A stretch of DNA of 64,000 bases from JACVRW01 sp963728155 (GTDB lineage: Bacteria; Actinomycetota; Thermoleophilia; Solirubrobacterales; Thermoleophilaceae). Each line of letters opens with the position of its first letter. The first letter of the stretch is position 1. Positions 1 to 8,321 of this stretch are shown here, one piece after another. The stretch lies in the NCBI GenBank assembly GCA_963728155.1, contig CAVSJF010000026.1, forward strand, positions 217,136 through 281,135. The letters run 5' to 3'. The position numbers were made by a program, and so were the translations under genes. Under the pieces are notes generated by a model that was given only the letters and a program-made list of their open reading frames with translations, ran no database searches and was not told where the DNA came from.

Positions 1-136
1 AGACGATCCGGTCGCCGGGCTCGATGCCTTCGGCCATCCGGCGCCTGCCCTCCTTGGCGCCGATCACGCGGAACCCGTGCTCGCGTGTGGCGCGAAAATT
101 GTCGAGCGATCCAGTGAGCACCCATGTCCTGGCCAT
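1..136 (-). CDS. EVE-domain protein, N-terminal part (runs off the left edge)
   Basis: Only the first 45 codons are in the window. The reverse strand reads MARTWVLTGSLDNF..., then FRVIGAKEGRRR and EGIEPGDRIV. The opening W-V-x-x-x-x-x-x-NF pattern and the PGDRIV turn are characteristic of EVE domains, PUA-like folds that bind modified bases in DNA or RNA and often belong to restriction or RNA-modification systems. The ATG at 136 is chosen over the in-frame ATG at 142 because a TAGGCT hexamer lies 9 nt upstream of 136. The C-terminal half and the partner genes lie outside the window, so the role is open. Confidence 0.6.
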   Translation of the reverse strand, partial: MARTWVLTGSLDNFRATREHGFRVIGAKEGRRRMAEGIEPGDRIV

Positions 137-145
137 CGGCATCCA

Positions 146-151
146 AGCCTA
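146..151 (-). promoter_or_regulatory. Putative -10 box (TAGGCT), leaderless type, EVE gene
   Basis: On the minus strand TAGGCT lies 9 nt before the ATG at 136. The same hexamer at a similar distance precedes several other genes in this window. Confidence 0.4.
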
Positions 152-184
152 CTCTCGGCGCGCGGCTACTGTTCCCGGCTGCCG

Positions 185-1663
185 ATGGCGGACGAGCTCA
201 CACGGAGGCGGCTCATGCAGGCCGGCGCGGGCGCTGCCGGCCTCACCCTGCTCGGAGCGGCGGGGTGCGACAAGGACAACGAGGCGGCGGGCTTCAAACG
301 CCAGCCGGCGCCACCCAACGCGATGAACGTGGTGGTGGTGGTGATGGACAGCCTGCGGGCGGATCACGTGTACGGCCCACACGCCAAGACCCCCTCGCTG
401 AACAAGGTGGCGAAGGAGGCGCTGCGCTTCACGCGCGCCTACCCCGAGGGCATGCCCACCATCCCTGCTCGCCGCGCGATCATGGCCGGGCAGCGCACCT
501 ACCCCTTCCGGGGCTGGCACCCCTACCGCGACCTTCCCCCTCAGCCCGGCTGGGAGCCCGTGGGCAGCGACGGCAAGATGTGGGCCGAGGTGCTGCGCGA
601 GCAGGGCTGGACGACCGGTTACGTCACCGACAACCCGCACATCCTGCTCGGCGTGCACAAGCCCTTTCGCCAGAAGTTCGACCGCGTCGAGCTGGTCGAC
701 GGCCAGGTGCCGCTGCGCAAGAAGCCCAAGCGGAAGGTCTCGAAGGCCGAGCTCTACCGCAACCTGCCGCCGATCCTCCGGGGCTCGCGGTCCGAGCCAC
801 GCATGGCCGCCTACCTGGCTGTCAACCCGCGCGACCGCTCCGAGGAGGAGTTCCTCGCCGCTCGCGTGTTTCGCAACGGCATGAACTGGATCGAATGGGC
901 GCGTGCTCGCCAGCCCTTCGCGCTCACGATCGACTGCTTCGATGCGCACGAGCCATGGGACGCCCCACGCCGCATCAAGGACATCTATGGCCCGCCCAGT
1001 CTTCCTCTCGAGCCGATTCAGCCCTTTCCTACGCCATCGGCCAAGTACCGGGAGCTCGGCCTGAGCAAGCAGATCCTTCGTCGCATGCGCCAGCTCTACG
1101 CGGCCGAGGTCACGCTTGTCGACACGTGGCTCGGTCGCTTCCTCGACCGCCTCGCCAACCTCGGCCTCGCTGAGAACACGCTCGTGGTGCTGCTGAGCGA
1201 TCACGGGGTGCTGCTGGGCGAGTACGGCTGGGTTGGCAAGCGCTACGACGAGATCCACGAGGAGCTCTCCCATGTGCCGTTCCTGATTCGCCATCCCGCG
1301 GGGAACGGCAAGGGCGAGACGAGCCCCTATTTCGCCTCCACCCACGACGTCGGGCCGACGGTGCTATCGGTGCTCGGCCAGAAGACGCCGAGCCACATGG
1401 ACGGCGTGGATCTCTCACCCATCCTCGACGGCGGGCGGCCGGCCAAGAAGCGTACGTACCGGACCGCGGCGTACAACGACCACGTGGCCGCGGCCGACGA
1501 CAAGTGGCTGCTGATCTCCGACAACCAGGGGCGGGAGAAGCGCCTCTACGCGCTGGGGAACGAGGGGCGCAACGTGGCGAGTGCCAATCCCGAGCACGTG
1601 CGCCGGCTCTGGGGCTATGTGATCAAGGACGCCGGATCCAAGCCGTTGCCGAACTTCAAGTAG
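185..1663 (+). CDS. Tat-exported lipoprotein of the sulfatase/alkaline-phosphatase fold
   Basis: 492 aa. The N-terminus has a twin-arginine signal (TRRRLMQAGAGAAG) followed by a lipobox (LGAAGC), so the protein is probably exported folded and lipid-anchored. The body has the sulfatase fold: VVVVMDSLRADHVYG supplies the first metal ligand, DCFDAHEPWD lies mid-protein, and VVLLSDHG near residue 335 supplies the second metal site. At the nucleophile position, where sulfatases carry Cys or Ser in C/S-x-P-x-R, this protein reads T-I-P-A-R (Thr92). It may therefore be a phosphodiesterase or phosphonate hydrolase rather than a sulfatase. ATG 185 is chosen because it places the RRR motif at residues 6-8; upstream in-frame starts would bury it. 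Confidence 0.8.
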   Translation: MADELTRRRLMQAGAGAAGLTLLGAAGCDKDNEAAGFKRQPAPPNAMNVVVVVMDSLRADHVYGPHAKTPSLNKVAKEALRFTRAYPEGMPTIPARRAIMAGQRTYPFRGWHPYRDLPPQPGWEPVGSDGKMWAEVLREQGWTTGYVTDNPHILLGVHKPFRQKFDRVELVDGQVPLRKKPKRKVSKAELYRNLPPILRGSRSEPRMAAYLAVNPRDRSEEEFLAARVFRNGMNWIEWARARQPFALTIDCFDAHEPWDAPRRIKDIYGPPSLPLEPIQPFPTPSAKYRELGLSKQILRRMRQLYAAEVTLVDTWLGRFLDRLANLGLAENTLVVLLSDHGVLLGEYGWVGKRYDEIHEELSHVPFLIRHPAGNGKGETSPYFASTHDVGPTVLSVLGQKTPSHMDGVDLSPILDGGRPAKKRTYRTAAYNDHVAAADDKWLLISDNQGREKRLYALGNEGRNVASANPEHVRRLWGYVIKDAGSKPLPNFK

Positions 1664-1679
1664 GCCGCCCGGAGGACGC

Positions 1680-2090
1680 TCAGCCCTCGTAGGCGTCGGC
1701 GAAGAAGTCGGCATCTTTCTGACTGGGCGCCTGGAGCACCACCGTGCCGACGACGGTGGTCTTCTCGCCCTCGGCGGAGACCTGGTCGGCGTACTCGTTC
1801 GCCTCCGCCTCCGACGCGAAGGATCGCGCGCTTCCGCTCCGGTCGCCGCTGATCTTGACGCCCGCCTCCGCGCCCTCCCGCCCTGCCTTCGGCAGCTTGG
1901 TCACGGTGAGCCCCTGGCCCTCGAGCGCGGTGGTCAGCTCATCGAAGGCTGTCGAGGGCGGCGGGGCGACGGCCTCACCGCCCGACCCGGAGCCCGTCCC
2001 GCCCGCGTCGTCGTCATCGCCGCATCCGGCCGCAGTCAGTGCAAAGACCGCGACAAGGCCGAGAACCACCAGGCAACGCACAGTCGGCAA
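1680..2090 (-). CDS. Small secreted lipoprotein, function unknown
   Basis: 136 aa. The protein has a signal peptide with lipobox (ALTAAGC), an acidic and Gly/Ser linker (GDDDDAGGTGSGSGG), and a compact domain of about 90 residues with alternating beta and alpha character, including a segment SFASEAEANEYADQV. It is convergent with the sulfatase-fold gene, 16 bp away. The TTG at 2090 is preferred because GAGGTG lies about 5 nt upstream; a GTG three codons later is the alternative. I do not recognise the family. Confidence 0.7.
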   Translation of the reverse strand: MPTVRCLVVLGLVAVFALTAAGCGDDDDAGGTGSGSGGEAVAPPPSTAFDELTTALEGQGLTVTKLPKAGREGAEAGVKISGDRSGSARSFASEAEANEYADQVSAEGEKTTVVGTVVLQAPSQKDADFFADAYEG

Positions 2091-2147
2091 GGTACACCTC
2101 GATGTCGCGGCTTGCGCTCAGGGCTCAGAGGTGGCACGGTCTTGCCA

Positions 2148-2795
2148 ATGGCGGACCCGCTACTCGCCAACGCTGCTCGTATGGCCGGTCTCGCTCTGCG
2201 TCCGGTCACGGGAGCCGCCTCGTTGGGCCTGCGGCTCGAGCGCCGGGCACGCAGGGCGGCTCAGGCGGGCGCCACCGACGCTGCGCTCGCCGGTCTCGAT
2301 GCCCTCCTGGCGTCACGGCTGGCGGCAGAGTCGGTCGACCGGGTGCTGACGAGCCCGATCATCGAGGCGGTCACGCGGGACGTGATCCGGCACGCGGTCA
2401 TCGAGCGCGTGGCCGGCGAGCTCACGGACAGCAATGCCGTGGGCACGGTCACCGAAGTCGTGCTCGCCGACGGGGCGATGGAGCGGGCGGCGGCGCGGCT
2501 CATCGAGGGCCCGGAGCTCGAGCGGGTGGTGAGCTCGGCCCTCGACAGTCCGGCGATGGAACGACTGGTCTCGCGCGTCCTTGACAGCAAGGAGCTGTGG
2601 GTGGTGGTGGACGAGATCGCGCACAGCCCGTCCGTTGCCGACGCGATCGCGCGACAGAGCATCGGTTTCGCCGATCAGGTTGCCGGCGGTGTGCGGACGC
2701 GCTCGCAGAGCGCCGACACGTGGCTCGAGACCCGGGTGCGGCGGGCGCTGCGGCGCCCCCCCGCGGGCGACGCACCGCCAACCGACCCGCCATGA
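2148..2795 (+). CDS. Hypothetical helical protein upstream of an RDD-family gene
   Basis: 215 aa and almost entirely alpha-helical. It contains a run of short similar units such as ESVDRVLTSPIIEAV, ELERVVSSALDSPAM and ERLVSRVLDSKELW, which suggests a degenerate helical repeat. No signal peptide or catalytic motif is visible. ATG 2148 (MADPLLANAARM) is chosen over an upstream TTG at 2112. The stop overlaps the next gene by 4 nt (ATGA), so the pair is probably translationally coupled and the product may work with the RDD membrane protein. Confidence 0.7.
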   Translation: MADPLLANAARMAGLALRPVTGAASLGLRLERRARRAAQAGATDAALAGLDALLASRLAAESVDRVLTSPIIEAVTRDVIRHAVIERVAGELTDSNAVGTVTEVVLADGAMERAAARLIEGPELERVVSSALDSPAMERLVSRVLDSKELWVVVDEIAHSPSVADAIARQSIGFADQVAGGVRTRSQSADTWLETRVRRALRRPPAGDAPPTDPP

Positions 2796-3319
2796 GCCAC
2801 GTCGTGCGCCGCGGCGTGCGGACCGCCGCTCCCGAGCAGGCCGTGGCCGCTGCGCAGTCTCTTCCCGCTGAGCCCTCCTATCAGGGATTGATCACTCGAG
2901 CGATCGCCTTCGTGGTGGATGCGGCGATCATCAACCTGGTGGCGATGGGGGTGGGGGTTGCGGCCGGGCTCGCGTTGTCGGTGCTCCCGCTCTCCGAGTC
3001 GCTCGATCCTGTGCTGGTCTCGCTCGGCGCGCTCGCGTACCTGCTGTGGTGGACCGGATACTTCGTCGTCTTCTGGTCCTCGACCGGCGAGACGCCGGGC
3101 GACCGGCTCATGCACATCCGCGTGTGTGTGGCCGAGCACGGCGGGCCCCCTTCGCCGATCCGCGCACTCGTGCGGCTGGGTGCGATGGTGCTTGCCGCAC
3201 TCCCACTGTTCGCCGGTTTCCTGCCGATCCTGGTGGACGAACGCCGCCGCGGTCTGCACGACATGATCGCCGGCACCGTCGTGATCGGCGTGCCCGACGA
3301 CATCACCCCTTCCGGGTGA
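2792..3319 (+). CDS. RDD-family integral membrane protein
   Basis: 175 aa. The RDD domain is visible: the first hydrophobic segment begins ITRAIAFVVDAAIINL (R and D of the signature), two further membrane spans follow, and after the second the TPGDRLMHIRV motif appears, as is usual in the family. The C-terminal end, VDERRRGLHDMIAGTVVI, is also typical. RDD proteins are small membrane proteins, some linked to ion or compatible-solute transport. The start overlaps the preceding stop (ATGA at 2792-2795). The stop lies inside a perfect 7-bp dyad (ATCACCC/GGGTGAT). Confidence 0.85.
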   Translation: MSHVVRRGVRTAAPEQAVAAAQSLPAEPSYQGLITRAIAFVVDAAIINLVAMGVGVAAGLALSVLPLSESLDPVLVSLGALAYLLWWTGYFVVFWSSTGETPGDRLMHIRVCVAEHGGPPSPIRALVRLGAMVLAALPLFAGFLPILVDERRRGLHDMIAGTVVIGVPDDITPSG

Positions 3320-3320
3320 T
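3302..3320. promoter_or_regulatory. Dyad operator-like site ATCACCC-n5-GGGTGAT (copy 1)
   Basis: Perfect 7-bp arms separated by 5 nt, overlapping the RDD stop codon. The GGGTGAT arm begins 40 nt before the ATG of the short ORF at 3354. It resembles the sites at 4162-4181 and 11149-11168. Confidence 0.4.
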
Positions 3321-3353
3321 TGCCGTTCACCCGCACGCCGCCAGACTGGGCCG

Positions 3354-3434
3354 ATGGACGAGCTGAGCGAAATCGGCCCGGTTCAGCTCATGTCCGTGGG
3401 CTTCGATCTGGCCCGGCGCATACGAGCAAGCTGA
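3354..3434 (+). pseudogene. 26-codon ORF resembling the start of a DUF6325-like protein
   Basis: The ORF reads MDELSEIGPVQLMSVGFD then LARRIRAS and stops. The stretch PVQLMSVGFD matches the position and pattern of AQLLVYGFG at the start of the DUF6325-like protein at 6267-6770. It looks like the first strand of that fold followed by a truncation. It is too short to fold as the domain. It could be a decayed gene or a small leader peptide. The upstream dyad at the usual distance supports a real transcription start. Confidence 0.3.
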
Positions 3435-3455
3435 GGATCATCCAGGCGGCTGAGC

Positions 3456-4142
3456 ATGCAAGTCCTGCTGCTGGCGCTGGACGCGGCGCTGTATCCCACT
3501 CTGCTGGCGGCCGTCGTCATCCTGCTCTCCCAGCCGCGCCGCCTGGCGCTCCTGTCGGCGTATCTCGCCGGGGGTCTCACGATCAGTATCGGAGTCGGGC
3601 TTGGGTTGGTCGTCGTCTTCGAGAGGTCGGGGGCCCTGACCAGCAGCCGGTCGGGACTGAGCTGGATCGCCGACCTGGCCGCGGGTGGCCTGGCGCTGCT
3701 GCTCGCGGTAGCTCTTGCGACGCGCGTCGATGCGCGCGTACTGAAGCGGAGATCCGGGCAGCCCGCCGGGCCGGCCACCGCCGACCTCGAGCGGAAGGAG
3801 CCGTGGTCGCGGCGCCTACTGGCGCGCGGCTCGGTACCCGTGGTCTTCCTCTCCGCCCTGGCGATAAACCTTCCGGGCTTGGCCTACCTCATTGCGCTCA
3901 AGGACATTGCGGCGGCGCAGTTCTCCACCGCCACCGCGATCGCGTTCGTGGTCGCGTTCAACCTCGTCATGTTCCTGCTGGCGGAGATCCCGCTGCTCGG
4001 GCTCATGGTCGCCCCGCAGCGCACCGACGATCTCGTGCGCCGGCTCAACGACTGGTTCTCCAGGAATGGCCGCAGCATTGCCGTCGTGCTGTGCGCGTGC
4101 CTGGGCGTGTTCCTCGTCGCCCGCGGCATCGTGCACTCCTGA
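3456..4142 (+). CDS. GAP-family (Sap-like) membrane protein
   Basis: 228 aa with six predicted membrane spans: three before a charged cytoplasmic loop (about residues 90-120, rich in Lys, Arg and Glu) and three after it. The arrangement, the AINLPGLAYLIALKDI segment at the fourth span, and the length match GAP proteins, which in mycobacteria are associated with glycolipid or peptidoglycolipid addressing and belong to the LysE-type transporter superfamily. The substrate cannot be read from sequence. A 77-nt gap containing a dyad separates it from the next gene. Confidence 0.7.
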   Translation: MQVLLLALDAALYPTLLAAVVILLSQPRRLALLSAYLAGGLTISIGVGLGLVVVFERSGALTSSRSGLSWIADLAAGGLALLLAVALATRVDARVLKRRSGQPAGPATADLERKEPWSRRLLARGSVPVVFLSALAINLPGLAYLIALKDIAAAQFSTATAIAFVVAFNLVMFLLAEIPLLGLMVAPQRTDDLVRRLNDWFSRNGRSIAVVLCACLGVFLVARGIVHS

Positions 4143-4161
4143 GGGCGCTTCGGCGCGCGCG

Positions 4162-4181
4162 TCATCCGATCCGGGTGATGT
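4162..4181. promoter_or_regulatory. Dyad operator-like site TCATCCGATCCGGGTGATGT (copy 2)
   Basis: This 20-mer differs from the one at 11149-11168 at a single base. GGGTGAT starts 47 nt before the ATG at 4220. Confidence 0.5.
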
Positions 4182-4219
4182 CGGCGACATCGAGAAAGTG
4201 ATCTGATTCCGCGGGCGGC

Positions 4220-4876
4220 ATGATCGGTCACGCACTCGCATTCGCGCCACGGCTGTCCGGTCGGTTGGTCTGGGACCGCTGGATCGCCATCGGATTCGCG
4301 GTGGGCTCTGCGTGCTTCTTCGTGGGCCCGTTCCCGGGGTTCGTCCAGCTCGCCGGCGCCGACGCCGACGGCGTGGTCTTCTTCGCCGGCTCGATCTTCT
4401 TCACCCTCGCGGCGCTCCTCGAGCTCCGCGAGTCCACGCTGAGGCTGGGCCGCTGGGCCGCCGACCCTTCGTGGTGGAGTGCGGCCGTCCAGTTCGCCGG
4501 CACCCTCTTCTTCAACCTGAGCACCTTCGAGGCGATGCAGGACGGGCTGTCCACGACCCAGAACAATCGGCTCGTATGGGCACCTGACGTCTTCGGCTCG
4601 ACGGCCTTTCTGATCTCGGGCGTTCTCGCCTACCGCGTGGCGAACACGGCGCGCCGGCAAGCCGGCCGCCGTGACCGCGACTGGAGGATGGCGGCCGTGA
4701 ACCTGGCGGGTTGCGTGTTCTTCGGGATCTCCGCCATTGCGTCCTTCATCGTGCCGTCGAGCGGATCGATAGTCGACCTCGCAGCCGCAAACTGGACAAC
4801 CTCGCTGGGCGCGCTCTGTTTTCTCATCGGCGCCCTGCTGCTCCTACCGCGACCACACGTACCCACGGAGGTATAG
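4220..4876 (+). CDS. YrhK-like integral membrane protein
   Basis: 218 aa with about six hydrophobic segments and two repeats of the pattern S-x-x-F-F-x-G (GSACFFVGPFPGF near residue 30 and GCVFFGISAIASF near residue 165). This is typical of YrhK-domain membrane proteins of unknown function. A conserved-looking amphipathic segment, WWSAAVQFAGTLFFNLSTF, lies in the middle. It ends 2 nt before the glutamate decarboxylase start, so the two are almost certainly one operon, which places this protein in an acid-stress context. The dyad 47 nt upstream is the probable control site. Confidence 0.65.
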   Translation: MIGHALAFAPRLSGRLVWDRWIAIGFAVGSACFFVGPFPGFVQLAGADADGVVFFAGSIFFTLAALLELRESTLRLGRWAADPSWWSAAVQFAGTLFFNLSTFEAMQDGLSTTQNNRLVWAPDVFGSTAFLISGVLAYRVANTARRQAGRRDRDWRMAAVNLAGCVFFGISAIASFIVPSSGSIVDLAAANWTTSLGALCFLIGALLLLPRPHVPTEV

Positions 4877-4878
4877 CC

Positions 4879-6273
4879 ATGCCGTCCAATGCCCAGCCCC
4901 TCCTGAGCGAGAAGCTCGACGCTCTGGCCCATCAATTCGGCAACCGCTTTCTGCTCGAGCCGGCGCCCGACGGGGCGCTCCCGGAGCACGGCATGCCCGC
5001 CGTCGACGCCATGCGGCTGATCGGCGAGGAGCTCGTGCTCGACGGGATTCCGATGCGCAACCTGGCGACGTTCGTGACCACCTGGATGGAGCCCGAGGCC
5101 AATCGGATCGTGGCCGAGAACCTGCACCGCAACTTCATCGACCATGCCGAGTACCCGCAGACCGCCGAGATCGAGCAGCGCTGCATTCGCATGCTCGCGA
5201 GCCTGTTCAACGCCCCCGGGGAGACGACCGGCGCACGCACGCAGGGTTCGTCGGAGGCGATCATGCTGGGCGCCCTCTCGCTGAAGTGGAAGTGGCGGGG
5301 CCGGCGTGAGCAGGCCGGCAAGGACACCGCGCGCCCGAACCTCGTCTTCGGTGGCGACGTGCACGTGGTGTGGGAGAAGTTCTGCCGCTACTTCGACGTC
5401 GAGCCGCGCATCATTCCGCTGCAGAGGGACAAATACACGATCGGGCCCGAGGACGTGGAGCCGCACGTCGACGAGAACACGATCGGAGTGGCCGCGGTGC
5501 TGGGCACCACGTTCACCGGCCACGCGGATGACATCGCCGGCATCAACGACCTGCTCGTTGGCCTGAAGAACGAGAAGGGGCTGGACGTCCCGCTGCACGT
5601 CGACGGGGCGAGCGGCGGCTTCGTGTGGCCGTTTCTCTACCCGGACACCAAGTGGGACTTCCGGCTCGAGCAGGTGCGCTCGATCAACGCGTCGGGTCAC
5701 AAGTACGGCCTCGTCTACCCCGGGATCGGCTGGCTGGTGTTCAGGGAGAAGAGCGATCTTCCGGAGGATCTCGTCTTCTACGAGAACTACCTGGGGAAGA
5801 CCGACGCGACGTTCACGCTGAACTTCTCCACCGGCTCGGCGATGGTGCTGGCTCAGTACTACAACTTCATCCGGTACGGCCACGCCGGCTACGGCTACAT
5901 CATGGAGACCATGATGGCCAACACCCGCGCGCTGGCGCAGCGGATCACCGACATCGGACAGTTCCAGTTGATCGGAGAGGGAGAGGAGCAGCTCCCGCTG
6001 GTGGCCTTCCAGCTCGCCGAGGAAGGCAATTTCGACGAGTTCGACATCGCGGGGCAGCTGGCTGCGGAGCGCGGCTGGATGGTCCCGGCCTACACCCTCC
6101 CGCCCAACGCTGACCACGTGAAGATGATGCGTGCGCTCGTCAAGCTGACCCTCGGCCACACGCTAGCCGAGACGCTCGGGGACGACCTCGCCGAAGCATG
6201 CGAGACGCTGAAGCTGAAGGGCGGCCTGCACGAGCGCGAGCGCAAGCGTGTCAAGACCGGGGTGGGCTACTGA
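4879..6273 (+). CDS. gadB: Glutamate decarboxylase (PLP-dependent)
   Basis: 464 aa, the usual length of bacterial GadB. It converts L-glutamate to GABA and CO2, consuming a cytoplasmic proton. Visible landmarks are HVDGASGGFV, where Asp contacts the PLP pyridine nitrogen, and SINASGHKYG, where Lys275 forms the PLP aldimine. The end, HTLAETLGDDLAEACETLKLKGG, fits the family's C-terminal region. An RBS (CGGAGGT, 4865-4871) precedes ATG 4879. No glutamate/GABA antiporter is adjacent; the nearest amino-acid permease is at 40571. The stop overlaps the convergent gene by 7 nt. The gene is intact despite the many frame breaks further right. Confidence 0.93.
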   Translation: MPSNAQPLLSEKLDALAHQFGNRFLLEPAPDGALPEHGMPAVDAMRLIGEELVLDGIPMRNLATFVTTWMEPEANRIVAENLHRNFIDHAEYPQTAEIEQRCIRMLASLFNAPGETTGARTQGSSEAIMLGALSLKWKWRGRREQAGKDTARPNLVFGGDVHVVWEKFCRYFDVEPRIIPLQRDKYTIGPEDVEPHVDENTIGVAAVLGTTFTGHADDIAGINDLLVGLKNEKGLDVPLHVDGASGGFVWPFLYPDTKWDFRLEQVRSINASGHKYGLVYPGIGWLVFREKSDLPEDLVFYENYLGKTDATFTLNFSTGSAMVLAQYYNFIRYGHAGYGYIMETMMANTRALAQRITDIGQFQLIGEGEEQLPLVAFQLAEEGNFDEFDIAGQLAAERGWMVPAYTLPPNADHVKMMRALVKLTLGHTLAETLGDDLAEACETLKLKGGLHERERKRVKTGVGY

Positions 6274-6770
6274 TCCCGGGGGGTGGCCGCGGCGAGCAGT
6301 TCCGGACCGAGCTCGGCGAGCTCGGTGGCCTCGACGAAGGCGTTGGCCAGCGCCGTCCCGCCCGTTCGCGACACGGCATCCTCGAGCGCCAGCGCCCACT
6401 TGTGCTCTACGAGCACAGCGGCCATGGCAGCGCCCGGCTCGAGCACCTTCTCGAGCTCTCGGAGCGTCTCACTCCGGACGCCGGCGCGATCGGAGTCGAG
6501 CGCCCGCTCGGTCGCCCGCTGCCGTTTGCCGGGCTCGAGCCGGAAGTCGAGCATCGGCCCGACGATACCCCCGCTGTCTCCTCGGAGATCGATCGCCACC
6601 AGCTCGCCGGTCTCGGCGTCGCGCGCGAGGAAGAGCGCTTCGAGAATCCGCAGCGCACCACCGCTCTCGATCCTCTCCAGCGCGCCCACGAGCTGGCCCT
6701 CGAAGTTTGTGCCCGGCCCGAATCCGTAGACCAGGAGCTGAGCAGAGGGCGTTGGCGGTCGGCCCGTCAT
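6267..6770 (-). CDS. DUF6325/DUF1269-like protein
   Basis: 167 aa. The order of elements fits this small alpha/beta family: a first strand AQLLVYGFGPGTNF, a helix GQLVGALERIES, the strand ALRILEALFLARD, and a later GAAMAAVLVEHKWALAL segment in which the small residues and EH-W are family hallmarks. The function is unknown; relatives often sit beside SHOCT-domain membrane proteins, as here. Its ATG overlaps the stop of the preceding gene by one base (TGATG), so the two are coupled. The C-terminus overlaps the end of gadB. Confidence 0.65.
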   Translation of the reverse strand: MTGRPPTPSAQLLVYGFGPGTNFEGQLVGALERIESGGALRILEALFLARDAETGELVAIDLRGDSGGIVGPMLDFRLEPGKRQRATERALDSDRAGVRSETLRELEKVLEPGAAMAAVLVEHKWALALEDAVSRTGGTALANAFVEATELAELGPELLAAATPRDQ

Positions 6771-8137
6771 CAGGCCGGGTGCGGCTGGTCGGCGAGGATC
6801 CGGGCCTTCTCCGTCGTGTACTCGGAGGCGTCGAGCACGCCGTCGTCGCGCATCCGAGCGAGACGTTCCAACTGGTCCAGGCGCTCGTCGGCAGGGTCCC
6901 GGGATCCTGCCCGTGAGCGGCCTCCGAGCCCGCGCACCCATTCGCCCATGCGCCGCAAGGAATGCTCGCGCGTCGCATTCGGGTATTCGCGCGCCGTCTG
7001 ACGGCGAAGTGCCTCCACGCCCAGGGCGAGCAGGCCGATCAGGATCAGGGCCGGGACCACGCTGCGGAACGCCGGCGTCGGGGCCCAGGCGACCAGCACC
7101 AGTACCACGACGCCGAACGCGCCCCAGGCGAAGCGCGGCTCGCGCAGATAGGGCGCCAGCCCGCGGCGAGCGCCGACCGCCCAGGCGGTCGGGCCGGCGA
7201 GCCAGGCCGCGAATGCGACCACCACGCCGTAGATGATGGTCGCCGTGGCCGCCTGCACCAGGAGCGAGGTGCCGGTGCTCCACGCGGCCTCGGCTGCGGG
7301 CCGCACGGACTCGGTGGTCGCGAGAGCGTCCACCACCGAGCCTCCCGCCACCGCCCGAGCGACCAGAGCGGCGGCCCCGGCGAAGATCAAGCCGATTCCG
7401 CACGCCCGCAGCGCCTCTCGTCGCCATCCTCGGGCCAGATAGACGGCGAGGGCCAGGAGCCCCAGAGCCAGGAGCACCGAGGCAATCGCAAGCGCCTTCA
7501 ACAGCCGGACGGCGTTCTGTGCCAATTCGAGCTGGTCCGAGCGGAAGAGCACGATCTGCGCGGCGCCTTCCGGGAGCCGCTCCGACACCCGTCCTCCCAC
7601 ACCGAGGTTGCTCTGCGTCTGGCTGAGCAGGCTCGTCAGATCGAGCGTGACCTCGCCATTGGAGGTAGAAAGGGTGTCGCCGCCGCCCTCGATGACCTGG
7701 AGCAGGCGGAGGTGCGCGCGCCGGTTGGCCTCCTCCCACAGCTGTTGGGGAACAGGGCGCCCCAGGAGTGTGTGCACCCCTTGGTTGGCAAGCGTCCTCA
7801 GACCGCTGGCGGCCGGCCCGGCCAGCGTGCTGGCCCCGGCCGGCTGAAGGACCTGTTCCAGGGCTGTTTGGACCTCGCCTTTCACGTCGACATTGGTGTA
7901 GAGCTCGTCGACCAGGAAGTTTGCGACCTGCGTCCGGATCGCGTCGTTCTCGAGCAGCTCACTGCTGGTTTCGGTCCAGTTGTCGGTGTTGAGCAGCTGG
8001 CGGTTCGCCCAGATCGCGAAGATCGCGAGGAACGCGAGGAGCGACGCGACGAAGATCAGCCCGAGGGCGAGCCGGCGGTGAGCCCGGCCGGGCGGCGATT
8101 GAGACTCCGGCGTGTCCGGCTCTTCAACGTCCGTCAT
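6770..8137 (-). CDS. Membrane protein with C-terminal SHOCT-type domain
   Basis: 455 aa. One membrane span near residues 23-45 precedes an extracytoplasmic domain of about 160 residues, then three or four further spans. The last 35 residues (LDQLERLARMRDDGVLDASEYTTEKARIL) form a SHOCT motif, a short helical oligomerisation or targeting module. The N-terminal pattern RQLLNTDNWTETSSELLEN is common in actinobacterial membrane proteins of unknown function. A good RBS (GGAGGAGAG) precedes the ATG. It is the first gene of a two-gene operon with the DUF6325-like protein. Confidence 0.7.
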   Translation of the reverse strand: MTDVEEPDTPESQSPPGRAHRRLALGLIFVASLLAFLAIFAIWANRQLLNTDNWTETSSELLENDAIRTQVANFLVDELYTNVDVKGEVQTALEQVLQPAGASTLAGPAASGLRTLANQGVHTLLGRPVPQQLWEEANRRAHLRLLQVIEGGGDTLSTSNGEVTLDLTSLLSQTQSNLGVGGRVSERLPEGAAQIVLFRSDQLELAQNAVRLLKALAIASVLLALGLLALAVYLARGWRREALRACGIGLIFAGAAALVARAVAGGSVVDALATTESVRPAAEAAWSTGTSLLVQAATATIIYGVVVAFAAWLAGPTAWAVGARRGLAPYLREPRFAWGAFGVVVLVLVAWAPTPAFRSVVPALILIGLLALGVEALRRQTAREYPNATREHSLRRMGEWVRGLGGRSRAGSRDPADERLDQLERLARMRDDGVLDASEYTTEKARILADQPHPA

Positions 8138-8321
8138 CTCTGCCTCTCCTCCGACGCCAGGGCGATGGGTGGAGCCTCGCAGCGGCCGGGGTGCTGGACA
8201 AAGGCGCCCGCCTGCGTGTTTCGGTGCGGTCTTTTTCCGCGTGGGGTGTGGTTGGTTGCTCAGTCATGCGCAGGGGCGCATCCTTGCCGTGCGCAGGCTA
8301 GGCGCTGAAGATCGCTGAGAT
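8138..8321. other. Divergent intergenic region
   Basis: 184 nt between two divergent genes. It contains a short T-run (TCTTTTTCC near 8230) and a GCGCAGGGGCGC hairpin-prone stretch near 8270. I see no convincing promoter pair, RNA gene or ORF. Confidence 0.4.

Noticed and set aside
149..1345. 398-codon minus-strand frame opposite the sulfatase-fold gene
   Set aside because: Contains a His run from the Val repeat on the other strand and no recognisable fold.
3302..3320. Intrinsic terminator after the RDD gene
   Set aside because: The dyad is only 7 bp with no following T-run, and it matches the operator-like sites better.
4630..6159. 509-codon minus-strand frame opposite gadB
   Set aside because: Shadow of gadB; no coherent domains or RBS.
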